From: Aselliscus stoliczkanus
Lineage: Eukaryota > Chordata > Mammalia > Chiroptera > Hipposideridae
Reading direction: 5' to 3'
Assembly (NCBI GenBank): GCA_033961575.1
Contig: CM066728.1
Location: 37,324,352 to 37,388,351 of the forward strand
Length of the DNA: 64,000 bases
Positions 23,241 through 33,850 of this stretch are shown here, piece after piece. Numbering within the stretch: the first letter of the stretch is position 1; each line of letters begins with the position of its first letter. The notes beneath the pieces are model-generated. The model did not search any database. It saw only the letters and a list, made by a program, of their open reading frames with translations, and was not told where the DNA came from. The position numbers and the translations under genes are program-made.

Positions 23241-24894
23241 GTGAAATCTGGGATTGGGTTAGATGCTTTCTAAAATCCCTTCCAATTTACTAATATCTTG
23301 CCTGACTTCAAAGACTGACTGGGAAAATCTACTGCTATTTATGGTAAATTGTATAATATTTAGAATAAAAAGCAAAATAAAAATTTAGTTGTTAAAGTAC
23401 TTCTTGGCACCTCCTTTCTACAAATAAGGTGGGAAGAACAAAAGATGAATCAAAACCTCTCTCTACCCCCAAAGAATGCATGTTCTAGTTTGGGTTATAA
23501 TAGGTAACATCCACTGGCAGAAAAGCACCACAGACAAAGTACTCTGGGCTTTGGAGCAGGAAGGTGGCCTTAAGCCTTAAACTATAGGATGAGTTGAAAC
23601 ACACAGAGACACTCAGAGCAAGGGAACAGAATGATAACCCAGAAAACTCTTGTGTGCTGTCTTCCTCATTAGCATATTTCTTCTCTGTCAAAAGGACATT
23701 AGAATGTGTTTTCTTGTAAATAACAATAAGAATGTTATTCTCATCTTTATTATTATTCCCTACCAATGTAGTTCTCCTATTAAAATAAAGTAAGGTAACA
23801 TTAATTCAGTATCTGAAATATGATTAACATACATTTGCAAATGCAGAGAGCATGGCAGAGTTTAGGCATCAGTTTTTCCCTTGTCTTTAAAGCAATCTTT
23901 TCTTCTGTTTTGTTGTGTTTTCATCAAGATCTGCCAACAAGTGATTCATGTGACCAGTTCAAATTTTTCTTCCTCTGTGTCTAACTTCTCAAAGTACTAA
24001 AATAAAACATTAGAATGAATAAAAGGCAAAAGGACAGAATGGAAAAAGAACAGACACAAAAGACTGAGACTATTATGCCTGAATAATTGAGACCTGACAG
24101 ATGTTTCTACTGCCCATAATTGCTCGGTGTTATTAAGTTGCACCCCATGATGTCACCCCAAAGCCAAAACAACTTGCCCGCTTATACTTAACTTGTAACA
24201 ATGTACATAGTGCACATTTTCTCCTTAAAACAAGTAAGTTGGATTTCAAAGCAGGCCTTGGAAGATAGTGAAAACCGAGAACTTGATAGTGGATCGCCCT
24301 GTCAGCAGATAAATACATGAACATCAATTCCAAACACTCTTTCCATTTAAATTTCAGCATTGCATCAAACATCAGGCAACTGTGTAAGATGAAGTGGGAC
24401 CAAAGCTAGAAGGAAATTATAATAATGTAGCTTGCAATACAACTTCATTTCAAATAACATCTTTCATATAAACTGATGTCCAAAGTGCTTTACCGAATAA
24501 AAAGTACAAGAAAGTGGACAGCATGTGGTATAAATTACAGAAAACAGTGGTGTAAGGATATTATATGTGGAGCAAATTAAAGCATTCTCTCAGAAAGCCA
24601 ATAGCAGTGGGAAAGAGTGTGAAAAGGGAGAGCAAAGTATATAATTTTAGATGAAGTGTAAGAAACTTGGACATTGATAAGACAGCCATTTTTTTCCCCA
24701 CTTATGTTTTTAAAAATGAAGGACTTATTATTCTCTTTTAGTAAAATGCTTTAAGCTGTGGGTCTTATAAAGCTGAATTTTTGGATGCATAGCTTAAATT
24801 TTGCAATCAATCAGAAAGAATAAGGGGTTCTGTGTGAAGAATCAAACATCCCCTTAAATAGGCTGAGTGTCTAGAATTGTTACGTCTACAGGTG
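23241..24894. other. Unassigned sequence
   Basis: No gene or named repeat recognised; frames up to 93 codons carry no known motif. Confidence 0.45.
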
Positions 24895-25130
24895 GACAAA
24901 TCCTCTTCCAGTCATTTAGAGCTAGCAGTTTAGAGCATGGCCATTGTAATCAGGCCAATCAGATCAATGCCTTAACTCTGTATGGCTCTGGACAATGTAT
25001 AACCTCTCTTTGTTCCAGTTTCTCCATTGCTAAAATCAAAATTAATATCTATATGAAAAGATTGTCATAAAGATTAAATAACAAAATACATATGAAATGT
25101 TTAGCACAGGGTCAGTCACATGGCCATTTA
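24895..25130 (+). repeat. MIR remnant, sense
   Basis: ACTCTGTATGGCTCTGGACA, ATAACCTCTCTTTGTTCCAG, AAAGATTAAATAACAAAATAC and TTTAGCACAGGGTCAGTCACAT follow MIR. Confidence 0.7.
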
Positions 25131-25625
25131 AAATGTTAGCTACTCTAAATATTCTAAATATTAGGTAGGAAGAGGGGGTCTGAGCCCGTGAGAACCCCAG
25201 AACCACCAGTGGGGACCTCTCAATTTGTCAAAGCCCAGTGAAGCCCAGGATTCAGTTCAGCGCAGCCCCATCCGGGGGTGCAAAGTCCAGGCATTCAATG
25301 GTCTGAAACTCTGAGGTCACATGAATTTTGGTTTGATGTCGAGAATCCAAACTAACAGAAAACTGACACTCCATAAAATCTGGTAGAAGATCCAGAGTAG
25401 GTCTTTTAAGAGGTTCCTGAAGGGAAGGTAGGGCACTTGCACTCATCCATTTAACAAGCAATCACTGAGTTTGTAGAACCCGGTACCCCAGTCCCGCTGC
25501 TTCCTCCCTGTCCTTACTGACTCCCTAAATCATGGCTTTGCTGTATGGCTTTGCTTTCTCCTCCCTCTCTTAGATGACTCCCATGAATGTACTCCCTGGG
25601 GAAGCCCACTGAGCACCATCCCCCT
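25131..25625. other. Unassigned block, minus-strand 70-codon frame
   Basis: The minus-strand frame 25252-25461 has a composition more protein-like than most here, but I recognise no family. Could be a retrocopy scrap or an unlisted repeat. Confidence 0.35.
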
Positions 25626-26060
25626 GCTATTAGTTAAGTACTGCTACATAACAAATTATCCCAAAATTTAGCTCCTTGAAACAACAAACACTCATTATCA
25701 CACAATTTCTGAGGTCCAGGAATGCAGGAGTAGCTTAGCTATGTGGTTCTGGCTCATAGTTTCTCATGAGGTCTATGTAAAGTCAACCTGTCCATCAGGC
25801 AACAAGCTGGTTTCCGGTTCATTCATGTGGCTATTAGCAGATTTCCATTCCTCTCCATGTGGGTCTTCCAAAGGACTTCTCATGGTGTGTAAACTGCTTT
25901 TCCCCAGAACAACTAATCCAAGAAAGTGAGAGAAACCAAGGCAGAAGCTGCAGTGTCTCCTATAAACTAATCTCAGAAGTGACATACTGTTACTTCATAG
26001 TGTTCTATTGGCCACACAGACCAACCCCGGTACGATATGGCAAAGGGGACTAGCAGGATA
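25626..26060 (-). repeat. MaLR LTR, MLT1-like, antisense
   Basis: GTACTGCTACATAACAAATT, GTGGTTCTGGCTCATAGTTTC, CAAGAAAGTGAGAG and TTCTATTGGCCACACAGACCAACCC are in the order of the antisense MLT1 LTR. Confidence 0.8.
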
Positions 26061-26434
26061 CAGGGAGCCTTGGGCCCACCCGGCAGGCTCACTAGTGCTC
26101 CCCCTTGTGGGTAACTGTTCTTCTGCCATGGCCACTGTGGACATGCTTACCTGTTAATATGGCTGTGATCAGTTTGTCTCTATTTTTCTGTTCCTTCCAA
26201 GCTAAACTATTGTAGACTACTGAATGATGCTGACGTTTTCCTTTATCAAAGCACAAGCCAAAACATTTGCCCTATCACATATCATATAAGTACTTAAGGC
26301 ATTTATCTATTTGTTCTTCCAAGTAAATCTGAATGTGTTTATTAAGGAGCATTAACTCCTAGAACTCAAGGATTACATATCTGCACCTGACTGTATAGCA
26401 TCTAGCATGTTATCCTCATTTTTGAGACATTAAA
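26061..26434. other. Unassigned sequence
   Basis: Nothing recognised. Confidence 0.4.
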
Positions 26435-26445
26435 AATAATTATGA

Positions 26446-26598
26446 GAGGGAAGGCCGGTTAGCTCAGTTGGTTACAGCACAATGCTCATAACACCAAGGT
26501 TGCCGGTTCGATCTTCACATGGGCCACTGAGATGCACCCTCCACAACTAGATAAAAACAAACAAACATATATATGTAATAATTATTATATATATATGT
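26446..26598 (+). mobile_element. Ves/Rhin-like bat tRNA-derived SINE
   Basis: AGGCCGGTTAGCTCAGTTGG (A box), GTTGCCGGTTCGATCTTCAC (B box), CATGGGCCACTGAG, CCTCCACAACTAGAT, then an A/T-rich tail. This matches my memory of bat Ves-class SINEs. Flanked by AATAATTATGA at 26435-26445 and 26599-26609. It is the main clue to the host lineage. Confidence 0.85.
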
Positions 26599-26639
26599 AA
26601 TAATTATGATTATCTTCAATAAATGAAGCTTCAGAGGAA

Positions 26640-26880
26640 TGCTTGCCTTGAGCTGTCTTTCTTCTGGGTCTTTGCTCTCCATTCATCCTCTGTTCATTTA
26701 GAATAGCTTTCTATCCCTTTCCCCTCAGAATTCATACTATTTCTTGAGGCCTAACGTCAGTGACAGCTCCTTCAGGGAGCTTTCTCTGAAACTTCATTCC
26801 TCCCTTTCTTTTAAAGCTACATTTTCGTTTCCTCTGTCTTTCTCTCTTTTCATTGTTTACACTTTAGAGAGTTAGAGGGC
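26640..26880 (+). repeat. Possible L2 LINE 3' fragment
   Basis: C+T-rich sequence with CAGTGACAGCTCCTTCAGGGAGCTTTCTCTGA resembles the L2 'CCTCCAGGAAGCCTTCCCTGA' region. Weak. Confidence 0.45.
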
Positions 26881-26994
26881 ATGGGCTGCTGGTCACATGA
26901 GAGAACTTTGTAAAGGGGTCTGTAAGATGACTAGGCACAGTGAAGAACCCCTCAGGTGAAAGGATTGCCAAATCGCTGTTTTAAAAAAGAAAAA

Positions 26995-27475
26995 AAGGGG
27001 GGCTGGCCGAGTGGTGCGTTGGTTAGGAGCTGGCTTGGGACTCCAGCTCTGAGCAGCAGGGTCCCAGTTCATATCCCACATATGAGGGCCAGTGACACTG
27101 CCCTCTACAGCTAAGGTGGTGAACAACAGCTCCACCTGGTTGCCTCTATAGCTAAGTTGGCCGGCAACAACATAGCTGCAGCCCTTGCTGCTGTGGGCTG
27201 CCATCGGCTATAGTGAGTGGCCGGCAGCCAGTGTGAGCTGCTGGGAGCCGGTGTGAGATGCCAAGAGCTGCTGTGAGCGGCCCTCCAGAGGCCGGTGACC
27301 GATCTGCCTCACCCAAGAAGAGCGCAATGATGATACCAACATAGGCCAGTGAAGCAACGTCCTCCGCAACTAGACTGAAGAACAAAAGGACAGCAACTTG
27401 TCTGCTCCCCTTCCCCGATTCCCCTATGCTGTTCTCCTCCCCCAATTCCCCAACAAAATCTTTCAAAGAAAAAAA
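26995..27475 (+). mobile_element. Long composite SINE
   Basis: GGGGCTGGCCGAGTGGTGCG head with the CAGCTCTGAGCAGCAGGGTC block, body of GTGAGTGGCCGGCAGCC units, tail GCAACTAGACTGAAGAACAA and CCCCAACAAAATCTTTC. An A-rich AAGAAAAAAA flanks both ends (about 26985 and 27465), consistent with a TSD in an A-rich site. The tail has a CCCCGATTCCCC / CCCCAATTCCCC duplication. Confidence 0.92.
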
Positions 27476-27953
27476 TGTCTTAATGGTCTAGGATGGCTCA
27501 TACTTAGGAAACTAAGATAATACGTTTCTCTTTTTGGAACAAGGGGATGTTTGCATTGCAGTAGGTCCCTGATTGTCAATGAGACAGCATGACCTTTTGG
27601 AGCTGTTTGTTCAGTGACCTTCTGCACTCTCAGTCCAAACTTGGCTTTGGCTAGCATGTGCCCTGGAGACAATGGGGTGGGACTGACCCTGGTTTCCTTA
27701 GCCTTTACTAGATCAGCACTTCTCAGGGACTGAAACCCTGAACCTTTCTGCTTCTGTGTATGCCTTATTTTCATGATAAATAAAATGTAGCAGCTTTCAA
27801 GAACATAAAAAGAAAAAACCTGAAAAAACAAGTATTCCCCATACACAAGGGTATAAAAAACAGAGTCTGAGTTTTGAACCTCTGTATTCTATGTGTTTAG
27901 TAAACAAGTTCAATTTTCCTAACTACATTTCCTTGTCCCATTAAAACCACTAT
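27476..27953. other. Unassigned sequence
   Basis: A 127-codon minus-strand frame (27463-27846) partly overlaps the SINE tail and has no recognisable motif; treated as chance. Confidence 0.4.
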
Positions 27954-27992
27954 ACACACACACACACACGTGTGTGTGTGTGTGTGTGTGTG
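27954..27992. repeat. Perfect (AC)8/(GT)n palindrome
   Basis: 16 nt of AC repeat runs directly into 23 nt of GT repeat, so 27954-27985 is a perfect 32-bp palindrome. Confidence 0.97.
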
Positions 27993-28149
27993 CTTATCTA
28001 TATACACGACATGTGCTCCCTCCAAGCCTTTGTCCATAGGTGTATAAAGTTTCACACAGTTACGTCATAGTGGGCTTACAATTTTCTCCTTTTCTTTTAG
28101 CATTCAACATACCACCATAAGCAGTATTTCAGTGTTGCTGCATAGCCTT

Positions 28150-28385
28150 CATAAGTCAGCATAAGGAGTTTTGGTGTTTAACAGACCTGGGGGCAGATCC
28201 AACCTTTGTCATTTAGTAGTTTTATGACCTTAGATAATTAATTAACCTCTATGGGCATCACTTTGTCTCTGAAGTAGGGTTAATAACAACATCCACCGCA
28301 TGCTGTCAGGATTAATAAATGAGTTGCAAGATGCAAAGTCTTAATGCTGACCTATACTGTTATAAATGTCCAATAATTTTTTTCT
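28150..28385 (+). repeat. MIR remnant, sense
   Basis: AGTTTTATGACCTTAGATAA, TTAACCTCTATGGGCATCAC, AGTAGGGTTAATAACAACATCC and GGATTAATAAATGAGTTGCA follow MIR. Confidence 0.75.
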
Positions 28386-28579
28386 AAAATAAATGTCCAA
28401 TAAATTTTAGCTAAAAATAACCTTCATAAAACATAAATGTTTATGTGGTATAGCATTCCAAGTAGAAAATGAAAGTTATTTTTTAAAATATAACCACTCT
28501 AACATAGGATGGAATGCTTACTATGCACCCACAATCTTTTTAAGTTCCAATTTCACATTGCACAGTGTACATGTATATC

Positions 28580-28688
28580 TTGTTACTTTTTTTTGAGAGC
28601 AGTGTCACTGGCCCTCATATGTGGGACCGAACCGGGGCCGCTGGCTTCCCAGGCCAGCGCTTAACTACCGCGCCACTTGGCCAGCCCT
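28580..28688 (-). mobile_element. Short SINE, antisense
   Basis: Reverse complement is a complete head (GGGCTGGCCAAGTGGCGCGG... CGGTTCGGTCCCACATATGA) with poly-A. Flanked by GTGTACATGTATATC at 28565-28579 and 28689-28703. Confidence 0.94.
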
Positions 28689-28703
28689 GTGTACATGTAT
28701 ATC

Positions 28704-30149
28704 AAGTCATCACATGTGCACCTTAAACTTGCACAATGTTTTATGTCAAATGTATCCCAGTAAAGCTGGAAAAAATATTACATTTCAGCCACGTGAGTCT
28801 GATGCTCATCTCTTGTCCCTGACGGCAATGGCCTCTCTAATTACAGCCTGTTCACATGGGAAGGTATTTCAGTTGATTCCCCTGTGTCTTTTCCTTTTCT
28901 CATCCTGGGCCCCCACTGAGTCTAGTAAAAATGTTCACCTGCTGGCTTTACGTTTCCATTGAAGGTATTCATGGGTCGACCTCCAGGCTTTTCTGTGATA
29001 GACAACATTGCTGATAATGTGGAGTAGAATTTCAGGATGTTTGTGTCCCTGGTAAACAAGTGGTTAAGCACCCAGTAAATGAGTACTGGCTTTGCAGAGA
29101 TTAAACATGTGTTAATGAGGAAGTTCACAGGTTCTGTTTGAATCCTTGGATTATTTTTGAAACCAAGGAAACAGGAAAATGATTTCTGCTGATCACTGCA
29201 GAGAAAAAGGAGGCGCTTTGGCCAGACAGTTCTTTTTTTAATGACTAGAGTTTTTAAACAAATAACACTTTGCATTTAAGATTTTCTTATTGATAGCTAT
29301 AAATATGGTTGGTCTGGATGGTACTTAAACAACAAGCAATGACATTTTACTAGGGTTGGGCTTTGTTTGATTTTGATGTTTGGTTTTGCTGTGAGGAGGG
29401 AGGGAATGTGTCGATTGGGATGATATATTGGGCAGAGTGCTTACTTGCAATCCACAGAAGCCACTTTTGCAAAATTGACCACAAGAGGAATTCATGAAGG
29501 GAAAGTTCACTGGATATTTGATAGGGCAACAGGATCCAGCGAGGAATCTGAATATCCATAAGCAATGGCCAGCTACTTCTTTTTCTAACAGAAACACCAC
29601 CGACACTAGCACTTGGCACTTACGATGCTCAAGACTAAATTCCAGAAGCTCTGCCACTCCCTTCCCCCATCACTTGGCCTTTGAAAGACCACTGTGACTG
29701 GGTGCAACTGCTGGCTCATACGGTCCTTCCAAACCTGTTTCCCAAGGGTGTTGTGGTTAGAGGAAGCTAGGTCACGTGCCTGTCCCCAAACCCAAGAAGT
29801 CTGGGATTGCAAGTTTTCTGGCTTCCCTTTGGGAGGGTGAGATATAAAATGTGGGGAATTATCACAGTGTAAGAAGAGAGCTCAAAGACATCAGGTAGCT
29901 TAGGTAATGAATGTACATTACAGAGTTAGTCATTCCGAGTGTTCCATATACACTAATTGTGGGTTTCTGTCCCTCAGGAGAAATTTACTATTACCAAACA
30001 CTTCTCATAATTCCTCAGATCCCAGGATTGTTCAAACTCTTTGCTGTCACTAAGAAAACTTGACTTTCATACAACATTACAACATGTAGCCCTACTTCCT
30101 CCATTCTTCCCCTCACCAAAATACCCCATGTTAGCATGAGATATTGAGA
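28704..30149. other. Unassigned sequence, several chance frames
   Basis: Minus-strand frames of 117 (28922-29275) and 110 codons (29325-29657) and others overlap here without recognised motifs. They overlap on both strands and in several frames, as chance open frames do. Confidence 0.45.
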
Positions 30150-30172
30150 TAATGAAAATAAAACTGATAAAA

Positions 30173-30206
<34 letters not shown>

Positions 30207-30227
30207 ATGAAAATAAAACTGATAAAA

Positions 30228-30267
<40 letters not shown>
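30150..30267 (+). repeat. Tandemly duplicated microsatellite unit
   Basis: TAATGAAAATAAAACTGATAAAATTC occurs at 30150-30175 and 30205-30230, each copy followed by a (TG)n run. A duplication of flank plus microsatellite. Confidence 0.95.
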
Positions 30268-30269
<2 letters not shown>

Positions 30270-30270
30270 A

Positions 30271-30920
30271 GATGTACTAGGCATCACATATTGCCATAGA
30301 CAAACATAGATAAAGTCATGATCTCACCTCTGGTTTATGGCTAGATATATAATAATTGAAACAAAGAAAAAGGAAGTAAATTGTTTTTTAGAAATTTGAA
30401 GGTGTAAAAGGAACATAAGATGGATAGGTAAGATAATTAGAAAATGTCTAGTAATGCAAGAAACTATATAATTTCACCATTGTTAGGCATGTGATCCTTA
30501 GACAGAACACTAATTACTCTAATTGGAAATATAATGATTAAAATGGTTAATGTTTCCAAATAATAATTTGTAAAGTAGTTAGATGGGAAGAAAATAAATC
30601 TGTTCTTCAGTGGTATATTTAGAAACTTTATTAATCTTTGACACTCATAGTTAAGAAGGATTCAATCTGTTTTTGTTAAATCTAATTGTAGGCCAAATAA
30701 TTAGTGTATGAAATGAAATAATGAAGATATGTGCAGGTAATCACAAACTAGGTTTGAATAAGTGATTTTACTAATGATGAGTTTCTCACTGAATCATCTA
30801 TGTTCGTTGGAAATTTTTATCTAATATTATTTAATATATCTTATATTTTAAAATTACAAATATAGTATGGTTATTGGAAAATGTTTAGAATAGACAAAAA
30901 AGGAAGAAAAGAAGTCTTCC
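30271..30920. other. AT-rich unassigned sequence
   Basis: Nothing recognised. Confidence 0.4.
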
Positions 30921-30924
30921 ACCA

Positions 30925-31127
30925 AGTATGTATGAGTCAGCTCAGGCTGCCATACAGAATACCACTGACTGAGTGGCTTAAACAACTGATATGTATTATC
31001 TCATGGTTCTGGAGGCTAGAAGTCCCAGATCAAGGTGTTGGCCAATTTAGTTTTGTAGTGAAACCTCTTTTCCTCGCTGGTAGATGATTATCTTCTCACT
31101 GTGCTCTCGAATGGCGGTGGGGGGAGG

Positions 31128-31178
<51 letters not shown>

Positions 31179-31305
31179 CTGGTCTCTTCTTATAAAGACA
31201 CTAATCCCATCATAAGGACTTGCCTTCATAACCTCACCTATCACACTGGAGGTTATGGCTACAACATATAAAATTTGGGGAGACACAAACCTTCAGTCCA
31301 TAACA
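30925..31305 (-). repeat. MaLR LTR, MLT1-like, antisense
   Basis: GGCTGCCATACAGAATACC, GTGGCTTAAACAACTG, GGTTCTGGAGGCTAGAAGTC, CAAGGTGTTGGCC, CTTCTTATAAAGACACTAAT, ending ...CAGTCCATAACA. The (GA)n at 31128-31174 has grown inside it. Confidence 0.85.
31128..31174 (+). repeat. (GA)n microsatellite
   Basis: About 22 GA units after a G-rich stretch, inside the MLT1 LTR. Confidence 0.97.
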
Positions 31306-31346
31306 TCACAATTCAGAATATAATCCCAGTTGAACATTCGAATTCC

Positions 31347-31349
<3 letters not shown>

Positions 31350-31391
<42 letters not shown>
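31350..31391 (+). repeat. (GT)n microsatellite
   Basis: About 21 GT units just beyond the MLT1 LTR. Confidence 0.97.
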
Positions 31392-31392
<1 letters not shown>

Positions 31393-31737
31393 AGACAAAA
31401 CCAAATTTTGTAAAAAAAGAAAATATACTGATTTGTAACATAGTCTCTGCTTTTCATCTAATACTATTCTGAGAATATTTTTCCACTTAATTGTGTCATT
31501 ACACAATTGAGTATGTAATAATATTTTAAATGTCTTCAAATGTTCTGTAATATTAGGGTTAATAGCATAATTCTATTAAGTATATACTCTAATTAGTTTC
31601 CCAATTCAGGTATTGATGGCTGTTTATATTTTTTATAATTTTTAAATATTTTAAATAGTGCTATAAAGAATATTCTTGTAATCATATCTTTGTTGCATAA
31701 CCATAATTATTCTGAGTAGTGGAATTTCTGGGGTAAA

Positions 31738-31740
<3 letters not shown>

Positions 31741-31784
<44 letters not shown>
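31741..31784 (+). repeat. (TA)n microsatellite
   Basis: About 22 TA units, cruciform-prone, at the junction with a short L1 3' end. Confidence 0.97.
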
Positions 31785-31788
<4 letters not shown>

Positions 31789-31871
31789 TTCTTTTCTCTT
31801 TTTTTTAAAGATTTTTTATTATTATATTTATTGGGGTGACAATGGTTAGTAGAATTACATAGGTTTCAAGA
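31785..31871 (-). mobile_element. Very short antisense L1 3' end
   Basis: TTTTAAAGATTTTTTATTAT...TTTATTGGGGTGACAATGGTTAGTAGAATTACATAGGTTTCAAG is the antisense 3' terminus of a younger L1. It lies between two halves of L1M, so it inserted as a stub. Confidence 0.65.
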
Positions 31872-32285
31872 TTTTTGATAGCATTGCCTAATTTCCCTTT
31901 AGAAAGTTTACTCCAAATATAACCTCAACTAGCAATATAAGAAAGCTCATTCTTGATGTCTTTACCCTAAACCTATATTAACACAGGGCATCATCATTTT
32001 AAAATTTTTTATCAAAGATATGATACTTGTTTTAATTTAATTGTTTATTATTCTATAGAAGTTTTTGATCAACCTTTACTCTTAGAGTTTCTTTCTATCA
32101 TTAGAAAAGTTCTTTCCCACTTCAGAATTAAATAAGTTTTCACATGTGTTTTAATTTTACACTTTTAAAACCTGTTGTGTACATATACATTTAAATACAT
32201 CTTGAGCTTATTTTAGAGTTAAATATACTTTTTTTTCCAAATAGTTAGCAAGTTTTCCCAATGTTTCTTGAAATTAAGTACAACT

Positions 32286-33000
32286 GTGCATAAAATTTTG
32301 TTACTCCTACACAAAGAAAAAAATTCTAATTAGTCAAATGTAAAAGTAGGCCTCATTTTAAAGGATCTTTAACTATAAACTAGTCCTCATGGGGTAGACT
32401 GTGAGGCTTATGTTATTATAAAGGTCATATGGATTGACTCTGGCCAGCTGTTGGTAGTTATTTTTAAAACACTATGTGAACATGATCTATATAATAACTC
32501 CCCGAATAAAAATCCTGAAAATTAAATCTCCACATACACAATTTGGCTGTAGCATGGGAGTTGTACATAATTTTCTCTGTAAGCATACCGCGTTCTAATC
32601 TTGAAATCAGCACACTTAAGACTACGAGCATAATTAATTTTGATGTGTCAAATTAATCCTTTTGTTTCTTGACACTTCCAACATGGATATTGATTGCTAT
32701 CATGATTTTTTTAAACACAAATAGCTATTCAATAAAACCTGGAAGTGCATTTTCCAATTCACTTAGAACTTCAAATTGCCACTAGATGGGGTCATTAAGT
32801 CTTTACCAAACTGGATACAATATGATGTAATGATCTGAAAGCAAAAGATCTGTTTTAGTCAACACTCCTATGCAGGTAATTATTAGCTCATCTCTAGGCA
32901 ACCATGACTTTAACTGAATTAGAATGAATGTCAAATTTATTTCTTTAATAAAATTTTGGGTTAGTAAATATTGCAAATTGGCATTAAAAGCTTTCTTCTC
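32286..33000. other. Unassigned AT-rich block
   Basis: No gene or repeat recognised; holds a CTCF-like motif at 32779-32792. Confidence 0.4.
32779..32792 (+). promoter_or_regulatory. CTCF-like motif (weak)
   Basis: CCACTAGATGGGGT fits the CTCF core CCASYAGRKGGCRS in 12 of 14 positions. A motif alone is weak evidence for occupancy. Confidence 0.3.
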
Positions 33001-33330
33001 AAGATGAACATACAAAAACCAATAGCATTGCTATATATCTACTCACAATAACCAATTGGAAAGCATGATATATGAGAAGATCCCATTCACAATAGGTACA
33101 AAAGAGGATAAAGTGCTCAAGAATAACTAACAAAAGATGTGCAAGGCCTTTATACAGAAAATTGTCACTCAGCTTATTATTATACAATATTAAAAAGTCT
33201 TGGGGGAAAAAATGAAGACATATACAATGTTCATGGATGGAAAGACTAAATAATATGAAGATGTCAGTTTTTCCAGATTATTCAACATATTAGATATAAT
33301 TCCAATCAAACAATACAATTGTTTGTGTAA
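33001..33330 (+). repeat. L1 ORF2 fragment, sense
   Basis: ACAAAAACCAATAGCATTGC, ATCCCATTCACAATAGGTAC and TTCATGGATGGAAAGACTAA are the L1 ORF2 middle region (the 'KSVAF...PFTIA' to 'HGWKD' stretch). Stops in all frames; older than the L1 at 33851. Confidence 0.75.
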
Positions 33331-33355
33331 GTTAACAAGCTAACAACAAGTTGAT

Positions 33356-33425
33356 ACTATATCTATATATAATAACACATGACTTAATATACTATATCTA
33401 TATATAATAACACATGACTTAATAT
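33356..33425 (+). repeat. 35-bp perfect tandem duplication
   Basis: The unit starting ACTATATCTATATATAATAA at 33356-33390 is repeated exactly at 33391-33425. Two copies only. Confidence 0.95.
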
Positions 33426-33850
33426 AGTCTGTTCAATTTAAAGAATGGGGTGAGGGAGGGGGCAGATAACTTGCCTTACTTGCCCAATGAAACAAAATAT
33501 AAATCCAAGGAAAAAAAAAAATCCATCATGGTATCCCAAAAAATCAGAAAATAGAGAATTGGTGGAAAATATTCATGTGGGAAAATGTTGACCTAAACAA
33601 AATTAAATATTTTTCTGATTATTATAGAAAATTTGAAAATATAGTTATAATATTTTCACTTAACATTGTTTTATAAACACAGCATATTAAATAAAAGTTA
33701 AAGTTTTCAGATTTGAAAATTGTACCCCCAAAATAAAATTTTCAATAAAATGAATAAGCATGCTCGTCATGTTTTACTGGAATAATTGGGTATAAGATGA
33801 TCAGGCTGAGAAACTATCTACCCAATTCAGGTTTGAAAACACTCCTCAAA

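Larger units (their letters stand above)
31430..32285 (-). repeat. L1M remnant, antisense, with (TA)n and a short L1 end inside
   Basis: Order: GATGGCTGTTTATATTTTTT, GTGCTATAAAGAATATTCTTGT, GTGGAATTTCTGGGGTAAAGGA, then the (TA)n and a short L1 end, then GATAGCATTGCCTAATTTCCC, AACTAGCAATATAAGAAAG, and CATCTTGAGCTTATTTTAGAG followed by TTTTCCAAATAG. This is the antisense ORF2 end and 3' region of an old L1M. Diverged beyond any reading frame. Confidence 0.7.

Noticed and set aside
26446..26530. A functional tRNA gene
   Set aside because: The A and B boxes belong to a tRNA-derived SINE with extra body, tail and TSD; no proper cloverleaf with acceptor closure.
26893..27466. Two minus-strand frames over 100 codons as genes
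   Set aside because: They are antisense translations of the long SINE; very similar peptides come from the SINE copies at 15471-15734, 17152-17416 and 37147-37557.
27463..27846. 127-codon minus-strand frame
   Set aside because: Starts at a SINE edge, no recognised motif, no support from the other strand or context.
30150..30267. CRISPR-like direct repeats
   Set aside because: Only two units, microsatellite-containing, in a mammalian genome.
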